A stretch of 64,000 bases of DNA from Rhizobium rhizoryzae (GCF_011046895.1 NZ_CP049250.1:1462501-1526500), one strand, 5' to 3'. Shown: positions 20,887 through 30,745, counted from the first letter of the stretch. Numbers and translations are program-made. Notes: generated by a model not told the origin, from the sequence alone.

Positions 20887-22179
20887 TCAGACAATCCCGC
20901 CGGAACCACCCTTGACCGCAGGACGCTGGGCTGCGACCTGTGTGCGGTAGCCGCTGGCGCGATAGGTGGCGACCGGATCGATAGCGCCACCGGAACGCAA
21001 CCGCGCTTCGGCCAGAATGGCTTCGACATCCGTGCGATAGGCGCGTTTCAGCGTCTCGGTTGCCATCAGCGCATCATTGTCGTTCTGGAAGCCTTCCAGT
21101 GCGCCGCGATTCACCAGCAGAGCCTGGGCGTAGGCGCGGCGGATTTCGTTGGCGGATGAAATCAGGCTTTCGATCGGGTCTGTCACATTGTGGCTCTGGT
21201 CGATCATATGGGCCGGATGGAAGCCCTTCACGCCGCGATGTTCGGCATCCACCAGTTCGTTGAACACAAGGAACAGCCGGTAGGGCTCAACCGATCCGGC
21301 ATCCAGATCATCATCGCCATATTTGGAATCGTTGAAGTGGAAGCCGCCGAGCTTCTCGAACTGAATGAGGCGGGCCACGATCATCTCGATATTGGTGTTC
21401 GGAGCATGATGGCCGAGATCGACGAGGCAGAAGGCCTTTTCGCCTAGCGTCTGCGCGATCAGGTAGTTTGTGCCCCAGTCCTGCACGACCGTTGAATAGA
21501 AGGCAGGCTCATACATCTTGTGTTCGGAGAACAGGCGCCAGTCATCTGGCAGCGCCTTGTAGATGTCACGCATGCTGTCGAGATAGCGCTCGAACTGGCG
21601 GGTGAAATTCGACTGGCCGGGGAAGTTGGAGCCGTCGCCGATCCACACCGTCAGCGCCTTTGAGCCGAGTGCATTGCCGATCTCGATGCATTCGAGATTA
21701 TGCTCAACCGCCTGTGCACGCGTTGCCGCATCCACATGGGACAGCGAGCCGTATTTATAGGAGTGCGCCTGATCCGGTGTATCGGAAAACGTGTTGGAGT
21801 TCATGGCATCGAAGCCGAGGCCGAGCGCATCGCCCTTCGCCTTCAGATCCTTCGGGTCCGCCTTGTCCCACGGAATGTGAAGCGAAACAGTCGGTGTTGT
21901 CCGCGTCAGCTGCTGGATGACGCTGCAATCTTCCAGCTTGTCGAAGATATGGCGTGGCTCGCCAAGACCGGGAAAACGCGCAAAGCGCGTGCCACCGGTG
22001 CCAACACCCCAGGAGGGGACGGCCACGAAGAACTCGGCCACCTTTTTGGTGATGGTGTCGATATCGATATTGCTGCGGGCCAGCTTTTCACCCAGCGCTG
22101 CATAGTCCGATTTGTGAGCGGCTGCGCGCTTCTCGTTCTCAGCGGCGATCACATCGCTCGAAATTTTCAGACCTGTCAT
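20887..22179 (-). CDS. rhaI: L-rhamnose isomerase
   Basis: A 430-residue (beta/alpha)8 enzyme converting L-rhamnose to L-rhamnulose, of the Pseudomonas stutzeri-like type used by rhizobia (RhaI). Visible metal/substrate segments are VSLHIPWDKADP, FSEHKMYEPAFYST, VDLGHHAPNTNIE and GGFHFNDSKYGDDDLD, which hold the Glu/Asp/His ligands. GGGAGGA seven bases upstream fixes ATG 22179 rather than the longer frame. It is downstream of rhaD in the leftward rha unit, separated by 284 bases that contain a palindromic repeat. Confidence 0.95.
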   Translation of the reverse strand: MTGLKISSDVIAAENEKRAAAHKSDYAALGEKLARSNIDIDTITKKVAEFFVAVPSWGVGTGGTRFARFPGLGEPRHIFDKLEDCSVIQQLTRTTPTVSLHIPWDKADPKDLKAKGDALGLGFDAMNSNTFSDTPDQAHSYKYGSLSHVDAATRAQAVEHNLECIEIGNALGSKALTVWIGDGSNFPGQSNFTRQFERYLDSMRDIYKALPDDWRLFSEHKMYEPAFYSTVVQDWGTNYLIAQTLGEKAFCLVDLGHHAPNTNIEMIVARLIQFEKLGGFHFNDSKYGDDDLDAGSVEPYRLFLVFNELVDAEHRGVKGFHPAHMIDQSHNVTDPIESLISSANEIRRAYAQALLVNRGALEGFQNDNDALMATETLKRAYRTDVEAILAEARLRSGGAIDPVATYRASGYRTQVAAQRPAVKGGSGGIV

Positions 22180-22245
22180 TGGTTCCTCCCGTGCAGAGCG
22201 TTCACTTTTATCACTGCCCATCTTTAAGCTGCGTCGCGGGGAGTA

Positions 22246-22432
22246 CCCCCCCCCTCTGTCCTGCCGGACATCTCCTCCTCAAGGGGGGAGATCGACTCGT
22301 GGCGACCGACTGATATGCCTGGAATCCCGGTCACTCTTCCGCGCGCGTCGACATTTGCGAGGGAGCGAGTGGGTTGCCATTCTGCCGATCTCCCCCCTTG
22401 AGGGGGAGATGCCTGGCAAGGCAGAGGGGGGT
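22246..22432. repeat. Paired palindromic repeat, copy 1 (between rhaI and rhaD)
   Basis: Two oppositely oriented units, 22246-22294 and 22387-22432, share CTCCCCCTTGAGG-type cores and CCTCTG/CAGAGG ends. They can pair with each other over some 40 bases, and each core is partly self-complementary (CTCAAGGGGGGAG). The same pair occurs at 26668-26847. Short mosaic palindromic elements like this are widespread between genes in Rhizobium and Agrobacterium (RIME-like). Confidence 0.8.
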
Positions 22433-22463
22433 AAGTATCCGGCCACCACGCACAGATTGCAAT

Positions 22464-24560
22464 TTAGCGCGTAAAGCTCTGGGCGTTACCGGCATCCACA
22501 TTGATGATGTTGCCGGTGGATTTTGCCGAGAGATCGGAAGCCAGGAAGTAGATGGCTTCCGCGATATCTTCCGGGAAGACGTTCAGCTTCAGCATGGAGC
22601 GCTTGCGATAATGCTCTTCCAGATCCGTCACTTCGATCTTGGAGGAAGCGGCACGCTGTTCGCGCCACTCGCCGTTCCAGATTTTCGAGCCTCGAAGCAC
22701 CGCGTCCGGGTTGACGGTGTTGACGCGGATACCGGCATCTGCACCTTCCAGCGCAAGGCAGCGGGCGAGATGGATTTCCGCAGCTTTGGCCGTGCAATAG
22801 GCGGACGCATTCGGAGACGAAGCAAGGCCGTTCTTGGACGCCACGAAGACGATGTTGCCGCCAAGTTTCTGGCGACGGAACAGGCGGAAGGCTTCGCGGG
22901 AAACGAGGAAATAGCCGGTGGCGAGAATGCTGATATTCTTGTCCCACATGGCAAGCGTCGTTTCTTCCACTGGCGCAGAAGATGCGATGCCAGCGTTGGA
23001 GACCAGAATGTCGACACCGCCAAATTCCACGCAAGCCTCCGCAAAGGCTGTGGTGACGGCGTCTTCCTTCGTGACATCCAGTTGAACGGAACGAACTGCA
23101 TCGCTGCTGTAGCGCTTGGCAAAATCGCCTTTCGCCGTATCCAGCGCTTCGGCATCAATATCGGCCAGTACGACGCAGGCACCTTCCGCCATCAACCGTT
23201 CTGCGGTTGCGCGGCCAATGCCGCCGGCACCGCCGGTCACGAAGGCCACGCGACCCGCAAGGCTCTTAGGCTTGGGCATACGCTGCAGCTTTGCCTCTTC
23301 CAGCAGCCAGTATTCGATGTCGAAGGCTTCCTGTTCGGGAAGGCCCTGATATTCGGAAACGGTGGAAGCACCGCGCATCACGTTGATGGCGTTGACGTAG
23401 AACTCACCGGCAATGCGCGCGGTTGCCTTGTCCTTGGCAAACGAGAGCATGCCGACGCCCGGAACCAGGAAGATAACCGGGTTTGGATCGCGGATCTTCG
23501 GCGAGTTATCGTGCTTGCAGGCCTCATAATAGCGCGTGTAGTCGGCGCGATAGTCTTCCAGCGCCTTGTCGAGACCAGCAATGGCTAAATCCACATCCGG
23601 ATTGGCAGGATCAAAATCCATGATCAGCGGACGGATTTTGGTGCGCAGGAAGTGGTCGGGACAAGAGGTGCCGAGCGCGCCCAGCGGCTTCAGGTTCCTG
23701 GAATTCACGAATTCCAGAACGGCGTCCTGATCGTCGAAATCACCGAGCTTGCGCTCAGCCTTGCCAATGCGACCGCGAATTTCCGGCATCAGCTTCGCGG
23801 CAATCGCGCGGCGCTGATCGGCGGGCAGGCTCTGGGTCACGGCACCGCCGAAAATGACCTTGCCTTCCGTTTGAGCTGCAAACCATTCGATTGCCTTGTT
23901 GATGATTTCCAGCGTCAGCTCGTAGCATTCCTTGGCATCATTCGCCCAGGTGAACAGGCCATGGCTTTCCAGCACAACACCCTTGGCATTGGGGTTTGCC
24001 TTGACGAAGGCTTCGAGATCGAGACCCAGCTGGAAGCCGGGACGACGCCAGGGCAGCCAGCCAATGTCAGCGCCGAAAATTTGCTGCGTCAGCTCTTTCG
24101 AATTCTTCGAAGCGGCAATCGCAATGATCGCGTCCGGGTGCATGTGATCGACATGCGTAAAGGGCACGAAGCCATGCAGCGGCGTATCGATGGAAGCAGC
24201 ACGCGGGTTCAGGTTGAAGGTGCAATGCGGCAGGAAACCCACCATGCGGTCTTCATCATGAACGCCCTGATAGATGCCCTTCAGCGCATCCAGCTTGTCC
24301 TGATAGAGGGTCGCGAAGCCATCGAGCTTGATGGTGCCGACATCGCCGCCAGAACCCTTGACCCAGAGAACCTGCACCTTCTGGCCAGTCAGCGGATCGG
24401 TTTCCATGACCTTGGCGGAGGTATTGCCGCCGCCATAATTGGTGATGCGCTTGTCTGCGCCCAAAAGGTTAGAGCGATAGAGCAGCTTGCCGGGCTCATC
24501 GAGCTTTGCGGCGTAAGCATCATCCCAGCGATTATCCAGAAGGCGGGTTTTGCCCGACAT
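22464..24560 (-). CDS. rhaD: Rhamnulose-1-phosphate aldolase/lactaldehyde dehydrogenase fusion
   Basis: A 698-residue two-domain protein. Residues about 1-430 are a class II aldolase domain (GGGNTSAKV near 45, HVDHMHPDAIIAIAA, GVVLESHGLFTW) that splits rhamnulose 1-phosphate to dihydroxyacetone phosphate and L-lactaldehyde. Residues about 440-698 are a short-chain dehydrogenase (TGGAGGIGRAT, YCTAK), expected to oxidise lactaldehyde to lactate. This fusion is typical of rhizobial RhaD. GGGAGGA before ATG 24560 sets the start. Transcribed leftward with rhaI from the shared rha control region. Confidence 0.93.
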   Translation of the reverse strand: MSGKTRLLDNRWDDAYAAKLDEPGKLLYRSNLLGADKRITNYGGGNTSAKVMETDPLTGQKVQVLWVKGSGGDVGTIKLDGFATLYQDKLDALKGIYQGVHDEDRMVGFLPHCTFNLNPRAASIDTPLHGFVPFTHVDHMHPDAIIAIAASKNSKELTQQIFGADIGWLPWRRPGFQLGLDLEAFVKANPNAKGVVLESHGLFTWANDAKECYELTLEIINKAIEWFAAQTEGKVIFGGAVTQSLPADQRRAIAAKLMPEIRGRIGKAERKLGDFDDQDAVLEFVNSRNLKPLGALGTSCPDHFLRTKIRPLIMDFDPANPDVDLAIAGLDKALEDYRADYTRYYEACKHDNSPKIRDPNPVIFLVPGVGMLSFAKDKATARIAGEFYVNAINVMRGASTVSEYQGLPEQEAFDIEYWLLEEAKLQRMPKPKSLAGRVAFVTGGAGGIGRATAERLMAEGACVVLADIDAEALDTAKGDFAKRYSSDAVRSVQLDVTKEDAVTTAFAEACVEFGGVDILVSNAGIASSAPVEETTLAMWDKNISILATGYFLVSREAFRLFRRQKLGGNIVFVASKNGLASSPNASAYCTAKAAEIHLARCLALEGADAGIRVNTVNPDAVLRGSKIWNGEWREQRAASSKIEVTDLEEHYRKRSMLKLNVFPEDIAEAIYFLASDLSAKSTGNIINVDAGNAQSFTR

Positions 24561-24650
24561 GGAACAGTCCTCCCAAGTGTTCGTGCGCTCCACGGTCCGC
24601 CGCGAAGCATCTCCTTTGGGCTGAGGATATCGCGCATGCTCAGGTCTGTT

Positions 24651-24721
24651 GTCAATCATAAACGATCACAAACGTTCATTGTGCGCTGCAATATAATCTT
24701 TTTTGATCGTTTATGATTGAC
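24651..24721. promoter_or_regulatory. rhaD/rhaR divergent control region with 18-bp inverted repeat
   Basis: GTCAATCATAAACGATCA (24651-24668) and TGATCGTTTATGATTGAC (24704-24721) are perfect 18-base inverted repeats separated by 35 bases, between the divergent rhaD and rhaR genes. A third similar half-site, AAACGTTCA, lies at about 24670-24678. DeoR-family regulators often bind such repeated half-sites, so these are probable RhaR operators. TATAATCTT at 24692 could be a -10 element for the rightward promoter. Confidence 0.75.
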
Positions 24722-24763
24722 ATGCTGAAATCGTTTCGAATAAATCGGAACACGGAGGAACCC

Positions 24764-25576
24764 ATGCACGAACGTGAGCGACATCGCATCATCTTGAGCG
24801 CCATTCAGGAAAAGCCTGTGGTGACAGTGCAGGATATTGCCGAGCTGACAGAGGCTTCCGAGGCAACGATCCGGCGGGATATTGCAGCCCTCCATGTGCA
24901 GGGTAAGCTCCGTCGCGTGCGGGGTGGGGCGGAAGCCGTGCATCCGCCGCAGCAGGGGAATCTCGCGGCACGTCCGTTCCGCGTGTCGGAATCAGTCAAT
25001 ATCGATAAGAAACGCGCAATCGCGCGCGCTGCGGTTGAGCTTTGCGAGGAAGGCGATTCCGTCATCATCAACGGTGGCACGACAACATTCCAGATGGTGC
25101 ACTTCATGTCGGCGCGCCGTCTTCAGGTTATGACGAATTCCTTCGCTATCGCCGAACATCTGGTCAAGCACTCCAAATGCACAGTTTCAGTCCCTGGGGG
25201 CGCGATCTATCGCGACCAGAGCCTGATCCTGTCACCGTTCGAGAATGATGCGATCCGAAATTTTTATGCGCGGCGCATGTTCATTGGCGCGCAGGGCATC
25301 TCCTCCCATGGAGTGATGGAGCCGGATGCGCTGGTGATCCAGAGCGAGCAACGGCTGATGCGCCAGGCGGATGAGCTGATCGTGATGGTCGATTCGAGCA
25401 AGTTCAATCGCCGCTCCAGCATGATCCTCTGCCCGCTCGAGAATGTTTCGACCATCATTACCGATGATGGTGTCTCGGAAGAGGCGGTCGCCATGCTGGA
25501 AAATGCAGGCGTGAAGGTTTTGACGGTGAAGCCGACGGCGTCATCGATCAAGGAGGATGCTTCCTCGGTCGCATGA
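24764..25576 (+). CDS. rhaR: DeoR-family regulator of rhamnose catabolism
   Basis: A 270-residue regulator. An N-terminal DeoR helix-turn-helix (VQDIAELTEASEATIRRDIAAL, then GKLRRVRGGA) is followed by the DeoRC sugar-phosphate-binding domain with INGGTTTFQM, TNSFAIAEHL and GAQGISSHGVMEPD. I choose ATG 24764, behind GGAGGA; an earlier start in the same frame (24713) would sit inside the operator. In Rhizobium leguminosarum the corresponding RhaR represses the locus in the absence of rhamnose. First gene of the rightward unit rhaRSTPQUK. Confidence 0.93.
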   Translation: MHERERHRIILSAIQEKPVVTVQDIAELTEASEATIRRDIAALHVQGKLRRVRGGAEAVHPPQQGNLAARPFRVSESVNIDKKRAIARAAVELCEEGDSVIINGGTTTFQMVHFMSARRLQVMTNSFAIAEHLVKHSKCTVSVPGGAIYRDQSLILSPFENDAIRNFYARRMFIGAQGISSHGVMEPDALVIQSEQRLMRQADELIVMVDSSKFNRRSSMILCPLENVSTIITDDGVSEEAVAMLENAGVKVLTVKPTASSIKEDASSVA

Positions 25577-25629
25577 GATCGCGCTCGGGGAGGGGGAGAA
25601 GCAAGTCATTATTCTTGGGAGGAATGAGC

Positions 25630-26634
25630 ATGAAACTGACAAGACGTCATTTCGGCGCAGCAGCAATGGCGCTGGCCGCATCTGTTTCCATGGCCAGCAT
25701 GGCATCTGCCGCTGATATCAAGATCGCGCTGGTGGTCAAATCGCTTGGCAACGGCTTCTTTGAAGCGGCCAACAAGGGTGCCGAAGAAGCTGCCAAGGAA
25801 CTGGGCGGCGTGAAGATCATCTACACCGGTCCGACAAGCACCACGGCCGAGGGCCAGATCGAAGTCATCAATTCGCTGATTGCGCAGGGCGTTGACGCAA
25901 TCGCGATCTCTGCCAACGATCCGGATGCCGTCGTTCCGGCGCTGAAGAAGGCTGCACAGCGCGGCATCAAGGTCATCTCCTGGGATTCGGGCGTTGCACC
26001 CGCTGGTCGCATAATGCACCTCAACCCGTCATCCAACGAGTTGATCGGCAAGATGTGCCTGACGCTGGCAAAGAACCATCTGCCTGATGGCAAGGGCGAT
26101 TTTGCCATCCTGTCTGCCACCACCACCTCCACGAACCAGAACACCTGGATCGCGGAAATGAAAAAGCAGCTGAAGGATTTCCCGGGCCTGAATCTTGCCA
26201 CGACAGTTTATGGCGATGACCTTGCCGACAAGAGCTATCGCGAAGCGCAGGGCCTCCTGAAGTCACAGCCGAACGTGAAGGTTATTGTTGCTCCGACGAC
26301 CGTTGGCGTTCTCGCCGCCTCGCAGGCGGTGAAGGATGCGGGCAAGATCGGTCAGGTCTACGTCACGGGTCTTGGCCTGCCATCTGAAATGGCGGGTGCG
26401 ATCAAGTCCGGCGCGACGAAGGAATTCGCTATCTGGAACCCGATCGATCTCGGTTACTCCGCAACGCAGATCGCCTATCACCTCGTCAAGGGTGATGCGA
26501 CCGGCAAGCCGGGCACTGAGGTGAAGGCCGGACGCATGGGCTCGATCAAGATTGGCGACAATGGGGAAGCCGCAATGGCTGATCCGTTCGTCTACAATTC
26601 CTCGAATATCGATCAGTTCTCGAAGATCTTCTGA
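25630..26634 (+). CDS. rhaS: Rhamnose ABC importer, substrate-binding protein
   Basis: A 334-residue periplasmic binding protein. The signal peptide (to about residue 27, ends MASA) begins LTRRHFGAAA, resembling a twin-arginine motif. The mature fold is type I: IALVVKSLGNGFFEAANKG, AIAISANDPDAV, VISWDSGVAPAGR and VIVAPTTVGVLAA. ATG 25630 lies seven bases from GGAGG. The next gene starts 252 bases later, after a palindromic repeat that may boost its message relative to the other importer genes. Confidence 0.92.
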   Translation: MKLTRRHFGAAAMALAASVSMASMASAADIKIALVVKSLGNGFFEAANKGAEEAAKELGGVKIIYTGPTSTTAEGQIEVINSLIAQGVDAIAISANDPDAVVPALKKAAQRGIKVISWDSGVAPAGRIMHLNPSSNELIGKMCLTLAKNHLPDGKGDFAILSATTTSTNQNTWIAEMKKQLKDFPGLNLATTVYGDDLADKSYREAQGLLKSQPNVKVIVAPTTVGVLAASQAVKDAGKIGQVYVTGLGLPSEMAGAIKSGATKEFAIWNPIDLGYSATQIAYHLVKGDATGKPGTEVKAGRMGSIKIGDNGEAAMADPFVYNSSNIDQFSKIF

Positions 26635-26667
26635 TCATTATTCATATTATATGAGGGCGGTTGTCAC

Positions 26668-26847
26668 ACCCCCCTCTGCCCTGCCGGGCATCTCCCCCTC
26701 AAGGGGGGAGATCGGGTGTGGCACCAACCCTGCCTATTTCCGGCATACATGCTCTCGGCATGACCGAGGGTGACGACGACAGACGAGCTATCTTTCTTGC
26801 CGATCTCCCCCCTTGAGGGGGAGATGTCCGGCAGGACAGAGGAGGGT
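26668..26847. repeat. Paired palindromic repeat, copy 2 (between rhaS and rhaT)
   Basis: Same element as 22246-22432: unit 26668-26714 begins CCCCCCTCTGCC and contains CTCAAGGGGGGAGATCG; the opposite unit at 26801-26847 begins CGATCTCCCCCCTTGAGG and ends CAGAGGAGGG. In RNA the two units would form a long hairpin between the binding-protein and ATPase cistrons of one operon. Confidence 0.8.
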
Positions 26848-26886
26848 GCTCGCCTGCGATTGAATTGAAACGAACCGGTCGAGCAA

Positions 26887-28422
26887 ATGATGTCTCTACG
26901 AACGCAGCCGATTGCAACCGAGTTAACCTCGGTTGCTGCACCCATTCTGGAAATGCGCGGCATCAGCCAGGTCTTTCCGGGTGTGAAGGCGCTGGATCAG
27001 GTGTCCATCAGCCTTTATCCGGGGCAGGTGACGGCGCTGATCGGTGAGAACGGCGCGGGCAAATCCACGCTCGTCAAGATTCTGACCGGCATTTATCGTC
27101 CAACCGAAGGTGAAATCCTGCTGGATGGAAAGCCGGTGCAATTTGCAAGCGCTCAAGGCGCCATCGACGCCGGCGTCACCGCCATCCATCAGGAAACCGT
27201 GCTGTTCGATGAGCTGACGGTGGGGGAAAACATCTTTCTCGGCCATGCGCCGCGCACGCGGTTTCGCACCATCGACTGGCGCACCATCAATGCCCGTTCG
27301 CGTGAACTTCTGCGCCAGTTGGAAAGCGATATAGATCCGACCATCCGGCTGAAAGATCTGTCTATTGCTCAGCGGCATCTGGTGGCGATTGCACGCGCGC
27401 TTTCCGTCGAGGCGCGCATTGTCATCATGGATGAGCCGACGGCGGCCCTTTCCCGCAAGGAAATTGATGATCTTTTCCGTATTGTCGAAGGCTTGAAGCG
27501 GCAGGGTAAAGCCATCCTCTTCATCAGCCACAAGTTCGATGAGCTCTATGAAATCGCTGAGAACTTTGCTGTCTTCCGCGATGGCAAGGCTGTCGGTCAT
27601 GGTCGTCTGAAGGAAACACCGCAAGGCGAAATCGTGCGCCTGATGGTAGGTCGTGATGTTCACGATGTTTTTCCCAAGGTGGAAGCGCAGATCGGGCCGG
27701 TCGTTCTCTCGGTCCAAGGTTACAGCCACCCGACCGAATTCCGCGATATATCGTTCGACCTGAAGCGCGGCGAAATTCTGGGCGTCTACGGCCTCATCGG
27801 TGCCGGTCGCTCCGAGCTTTGCCAGTCGCTGTTCGGTATTACAAAGCCGTCATCGGGACGCTTGACGCTGGAAGGCCAGTCCGTCGAAATCCGCTCTGCG
27901 CAGGATGCGATTGCGGCGGGCATTGTCTACGTGCCGGAAGAGCGCGGGCGTCACGGTCTGGCGCTGCCCATGCCGATCTACCAGAACATGACGCTGCCAT
28001 CGTTGGCGAAAACCTCGCGCTCCGGTTTCCTGAAGGCTGCCAACGAGCTGAAGCTGGCGCGGCAATATGCAGAGCGGCTGGATTTGCGGGCTGCGGCACT
28101 GTCCGTGCCGGTCGGCACGCTATCCGGCGGCAATCAGCAGAAGGTGGTCATCGGCAAGTGGCTGGCCACCCAGCCGAAGGTTATTATTCTCGATGAGCCG
28201 ACCAAGGGCATCGATATCGGCTCCAAGGCTGCCGTGCACGGCTTCATTTCCGAACTTGCCTCCCAGGGCCTGTCGATCATCATGGTCTCGTCCGAACTGC
28301 CGGAAGTTCTTGGCATGTCGGACCGGATCATGGTGATGCGCGAGGGGCTGATGGCGGCGCTTTATGACCGGTCGGAGGCGACGGCAGAAGTGCTGGTGCG
28401 CGCCGCGACCGGCAATGCGTGA
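26887..28422 (+). CDS. rhaT: Rhamnose ABC importer, double ATPase
   Basis: A 511-residue ATPase with two nucleotide-binding domains. The first has Walker [10 protein letters not shown] (53-61) and Walker B IVIMDEPTAA, with LSIAQRH in place of LSGGQ. The second has a degenerate GLIGAGRSE loop, the LSGGNQQK signature and VIILDEPTKGID. Two start codons overlap (ATGATG); the ribosome binding site is poor, in keeping with lower expression than rhaS. It energises the RhaP/RhaQ permease pair. Confidence 0.92.
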   Translation: MMSLRTQPIATELTSVAAPILEMRGISQVFPGVKALDQVSISLYPGQVTALIGENGAGKSTLVKILTGIYRPTEGEILLDGKPVQFASAQGAIDAGVTAIHQETVLFDELTVGENIFLGHAPRTRFRTIDWRTINARSRELLRQLESDIDPTIRLKDLSIAQRHLVAIARALSVEARIVIMDEPTAALSRKEIDDLFRIVEGLKRQGKAILFISHKFDELYEIAENFAVFRDGKAVGHGRLKETPQGEIVRLMVGRDVHDVFPKVEAQIGPVVLSVQGYSHPTEFRDISFDLKRGEILGVYGLIGAGRSELCQSLFGITKPSSGRLTLEGQSVEIRSAQDAIAAGIVYVPEERGRHGLALPMPIYQNMTLPSLAKTSRSGFLKAANELKLARQYAERLDLRAAALSVPVGTLSGGNQQKVVIGKWLATQPKVIILDEPTKGIDIGSKAAVHGFISELASQGLSIIMVSSELPEVLGMSDRIMVMREGLMAALYDRSEATAEVLVRAATGNA

Positions 28423-28431
28423 GTGTGCATC

Positions 28432-29421
28432 ATGACCAAACTTTTCAAAAGCCGCGAACTGCTTTTATCCGGCATCATCGCCTTGATGATTGCGGGCTTT
28501 GCGACCCGCGCCGAAGGTTTTGCCGAGCCCGGCAATCTGGTGAACATCTTCAACGACACCTCCATCCTCATCATTCTGGCGCTCGCGCAGATGACGGTGA
28601 TCCTGACGAAATCCATCGATCTTTCGGTGGCTGCCAACCTTGCCTTTACCGGCATGGCTGTTGCGATGACGAATGCTGCCTTTCCTGATCTGCCGCTTGT
28701 GCTACTCATCGTCATGGCGCTCGGTATTGGGGCAGCTCTCGGCGCGATGAACGGCTTCCTCGTCTGGATTCTGCAGATCCCGCCGATCGTCGTCACGCTC
28801 GGCACGCTCACCATCTATCGCGGCATGGCTTTTGTCTTGTCCGGTGGCGGCTGGGTGAATGCGCATCAGATGACGCCGACCTTCCTCAATGTGCCGCGCG
28901 CGGTTGTTCTGGGCCTGCCTATCCTGTCATGGGTGGCTATTGCCGTCGTTCTGGGCATGGCCTTCCTGCTGACCCGTACGTCCTTCGGTCGTTCGGCCTA
29001 TGCCTCTGGCGGCAACCCGACAGCCGCCGTCTATGCGGGCATCGATATTGGTCGCACGCGCTTCTTCGCCTTCGTACTCTCAGGCGCCATGGCGGGACTT
29101 TGCAGCTACCTCTGGGTATCTCGCTACGCAGTTGCCTATGTCGATATCGCCGCCGGCTTCGAACTGGATAGCGTTGCGGCCTGCGTCATCGGTGGCATTT
29201 CCATTGCAGGCGGCATCGGGTCCGTTGCCGGTGCCGTGCTGGGGTCGCTCTTCCTCGGAGTCATCAAGAATGCGCTGCCGGTGATCGGTATTTCGCCCTT
29301 TGCGCAGATGGCGATTTCGGGCGTGGTCATCATTCTCGCCGTCGTTTTCAATGCTCGTGCCGAGGCAAAGAAGGGCCGCATCATCCTGCGCGACCGCGCA
29401 ACCACAGAGGTGACAGCATGA
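28432..29421 (+). CDS. rhaP: Rhamnose ABC importer, permease 1
   Basis: A 329-residue permease of the ribose type with about ten membrane segments. TKSIDLSVAANLAFTG near 65-80 and GGISIAGGIGSVAGA near 255 are the family's marks, with GGNPTAAVYAGIDIG between. ATG 28432 is chosen ten bases after the rhaT stop. Its stop overlaps the rhaQ start by four bases. Having two different permeases is characteristic of rhamnose importers. Confidence 0.92.
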   Translation: MTKLFKSRELLLSGIIALMIAGFATRAEGFAEPGNLVNIFNDTSILIILALAQMTVILTKSIDLSVAANLAFTGMAVAMTNAAFPDLPLVLLIVMALGIGAALGAMNGFLVWILQIPPIVVTLGTLTIYRGMAFVLSGGGWVNAHQMTPTFLNVPRAVVLGLPILSWVAIAVVLGMAFLLTRTSFGRSAYASGGNPTAAVYAGIDIGRTRFFAFVLSGAMAGLCSYLWVSRYAVAYVDIAAGFELDSVAACVIGGISIAGGIGSVAGAVLGSLFLGVIKNALPVIGISPFAQMAISGVVIILAVVFNARAEAKKGRIILRDRATTEVTA

Positions 29422-30428
29422 GCGACGTGAACGCAAATTCCAGCCGCCGTGCTATCCCTGATCGTCTGGGCACACCCGTCAGCCGCGTTCTTTCCAGCTG
29501 GGAAGTGCTGCTGTTTGGCGTGGCGGTATTGATCTTCATCGCCAATTCCTTGGCTTCGCCTTACTTCCTGGACGCGTGGAACCTGTCGGACGCCACCTTC
29601 AACTTCACCGAAAAGGCAATGATTGCCTTCGCCATGGCGCTGTTGATCATTGCCGGTGAAATCGATCTGTCGGTCGCCGCAATCATCGCGCTCGCCTCGA
29701 CTGCCATGGGTGCAGCGGCACAGGCCGGGGTTGGAACGCCGGGGCTGGTCGCCATCGGCATCGGTGTCGGGGTTCTTTGCGGGGCATTCAACGGCACGCT
29801 GGTCTCGGTACTGAAGCTGCCCTCCATCGTCGTCACCATCGGTACGATGAGCCTGTTTCGCGGCATTTCCTATATCGTGCTGGGCGACAAAGCCTATGGC
29901 GGCTATCCGGAAAGCTTCGCCTATTTCGGCCAGGGCTATCTCTTCTGGGTTTTCTCGTTCGAGTTCGGCCTGTTCCTTCTCTGCGCTGCCCTGTTTGCGG
30001 TGCTGCTGCACGCCACGAATTTTGGCCGCCAGGTCTATGTCATCGGCAACAATGACTTTGCCGCGCGCTTTTCCGGCGTGCCGGTGGAGCGGGTGAAGTT
30101 CATTCTCTTCCTGCTGACGGGCCTGATGAGCGGTATCGCTGCCGTCTGCCTTACCTCGCGTCTCGGTTCCACACGGCCCTCCATCGCCCAAGGCTGGGAG
30201 CTGGAAGTGGTCACCATGGTCGTGCTGGGCGGCGTTTCCATTCTGGGCGGCGCGGGCACGATTGCGGGTGTCGTCATTGCCGCTTTCGTCATGGGTCTCG
30301 TCACCTTCGGACTTGGCCTCCTGAATGTGCCCGGTATCGTGATGTCGATCTTTGTCGGCCTTCTTCTCATCATCACCATCGCGTTGCCCATTCTGGCGCG
30401 CCGTATCAAGCAGGCTTCCAAATCATGA
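29418..30428 (+). CDS. rhaQ: Rhamnose ABC importer, permease 2
   Basis: A 336-residue permease, partner of Rha[17 protein letters not shown] near 80-95, [17 protein letters not shown] and [15 protein letters not shown] identify the family. It has a charged N-terminal tail of about 25 residues before the first membrane segment. Starts and stops overlap its neighbours by four bases on both sides (rhaP and rhaU), so translation is probably coupled. Confidence 0.92.
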   Translation: MSDVNANSSRRAIPDRLGTPVSRVLSSWEVLLFGVAVLIFIANSLASPYFLDAWNLSDATFNFTEKAMIAFAMALLIIAGEIDLSVAAIIALASTAMGAAAQAGVGTPGLVAIGIGVGVLCGAFNGTLVSVLKLPSIVVTIGTMSLFRGISYIVLGDKAYGGYPESFAYFGQGYLFWVFSFEFGLFLLCAALFAVLLHATNFGRQVYVIGNNDFAARFSGVPVERVKFILFLLTGLMSGIAAVCLTSRLGSTRPSIAQGWELEVVTMVVLGGVSILGGAGTIAGVVIAAFVMGLVTFGLGLLNVPGIVMSIFVGLLLIITIALPILARRIKQASKS

Positions 30429-30745
30429 CGCTTGAAAAACATGCATTCAAAATGAAGCTGAACCCCGGTATGCAGGCCGAATACAAGAAGCGGCATGACG
30501 AGATCTGGCCGGAGCTTGTTGAACTGCTGCATCAGGCGGGCGTCAGCGATTATTCCATCTACCTCGACCCGGAGACGAACATTCTGTTCGGTGTTTTGTC
30601 TCGTCCAAAAGACCACGGTATGGCCAGCCTGCCGGAGCATCCGGTCATGAAGCGCTGGTGGGCGCATATGGCGGATATCATGGAAACTAACCCGGATAAT
30701 TCGCCCATTGCTGTCGATCTTTTAGCCGTGTTTCATCTGCCATGA
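30425..30745 (+). CDS. rhaU: L-rhamnose mutarotase
   Basis: A 106-residue dimeric ferredoxin-like protein that interconverts the alpha and beta anomers of L-rhamnose. Family segments: [40 protein letters not shown] and a C-terminal [20 protein letters not shown]. Length is normal for the family (about 104). The His, Tyr and Trp residues thought to surround the sugar are present. Coupled to rhaQ and rhaK by four-base overlaps. Confidence 0.95.
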   Translation: MTLEKHAFKMKLNPGMQAEYKKRHDEIWPELVELLHQAGVSDYSIYLDPETNILFGVLSRPKDHGMASLPEHPVMKRWWAHMADIMETNPDNSPIAVDLLAVFHLP

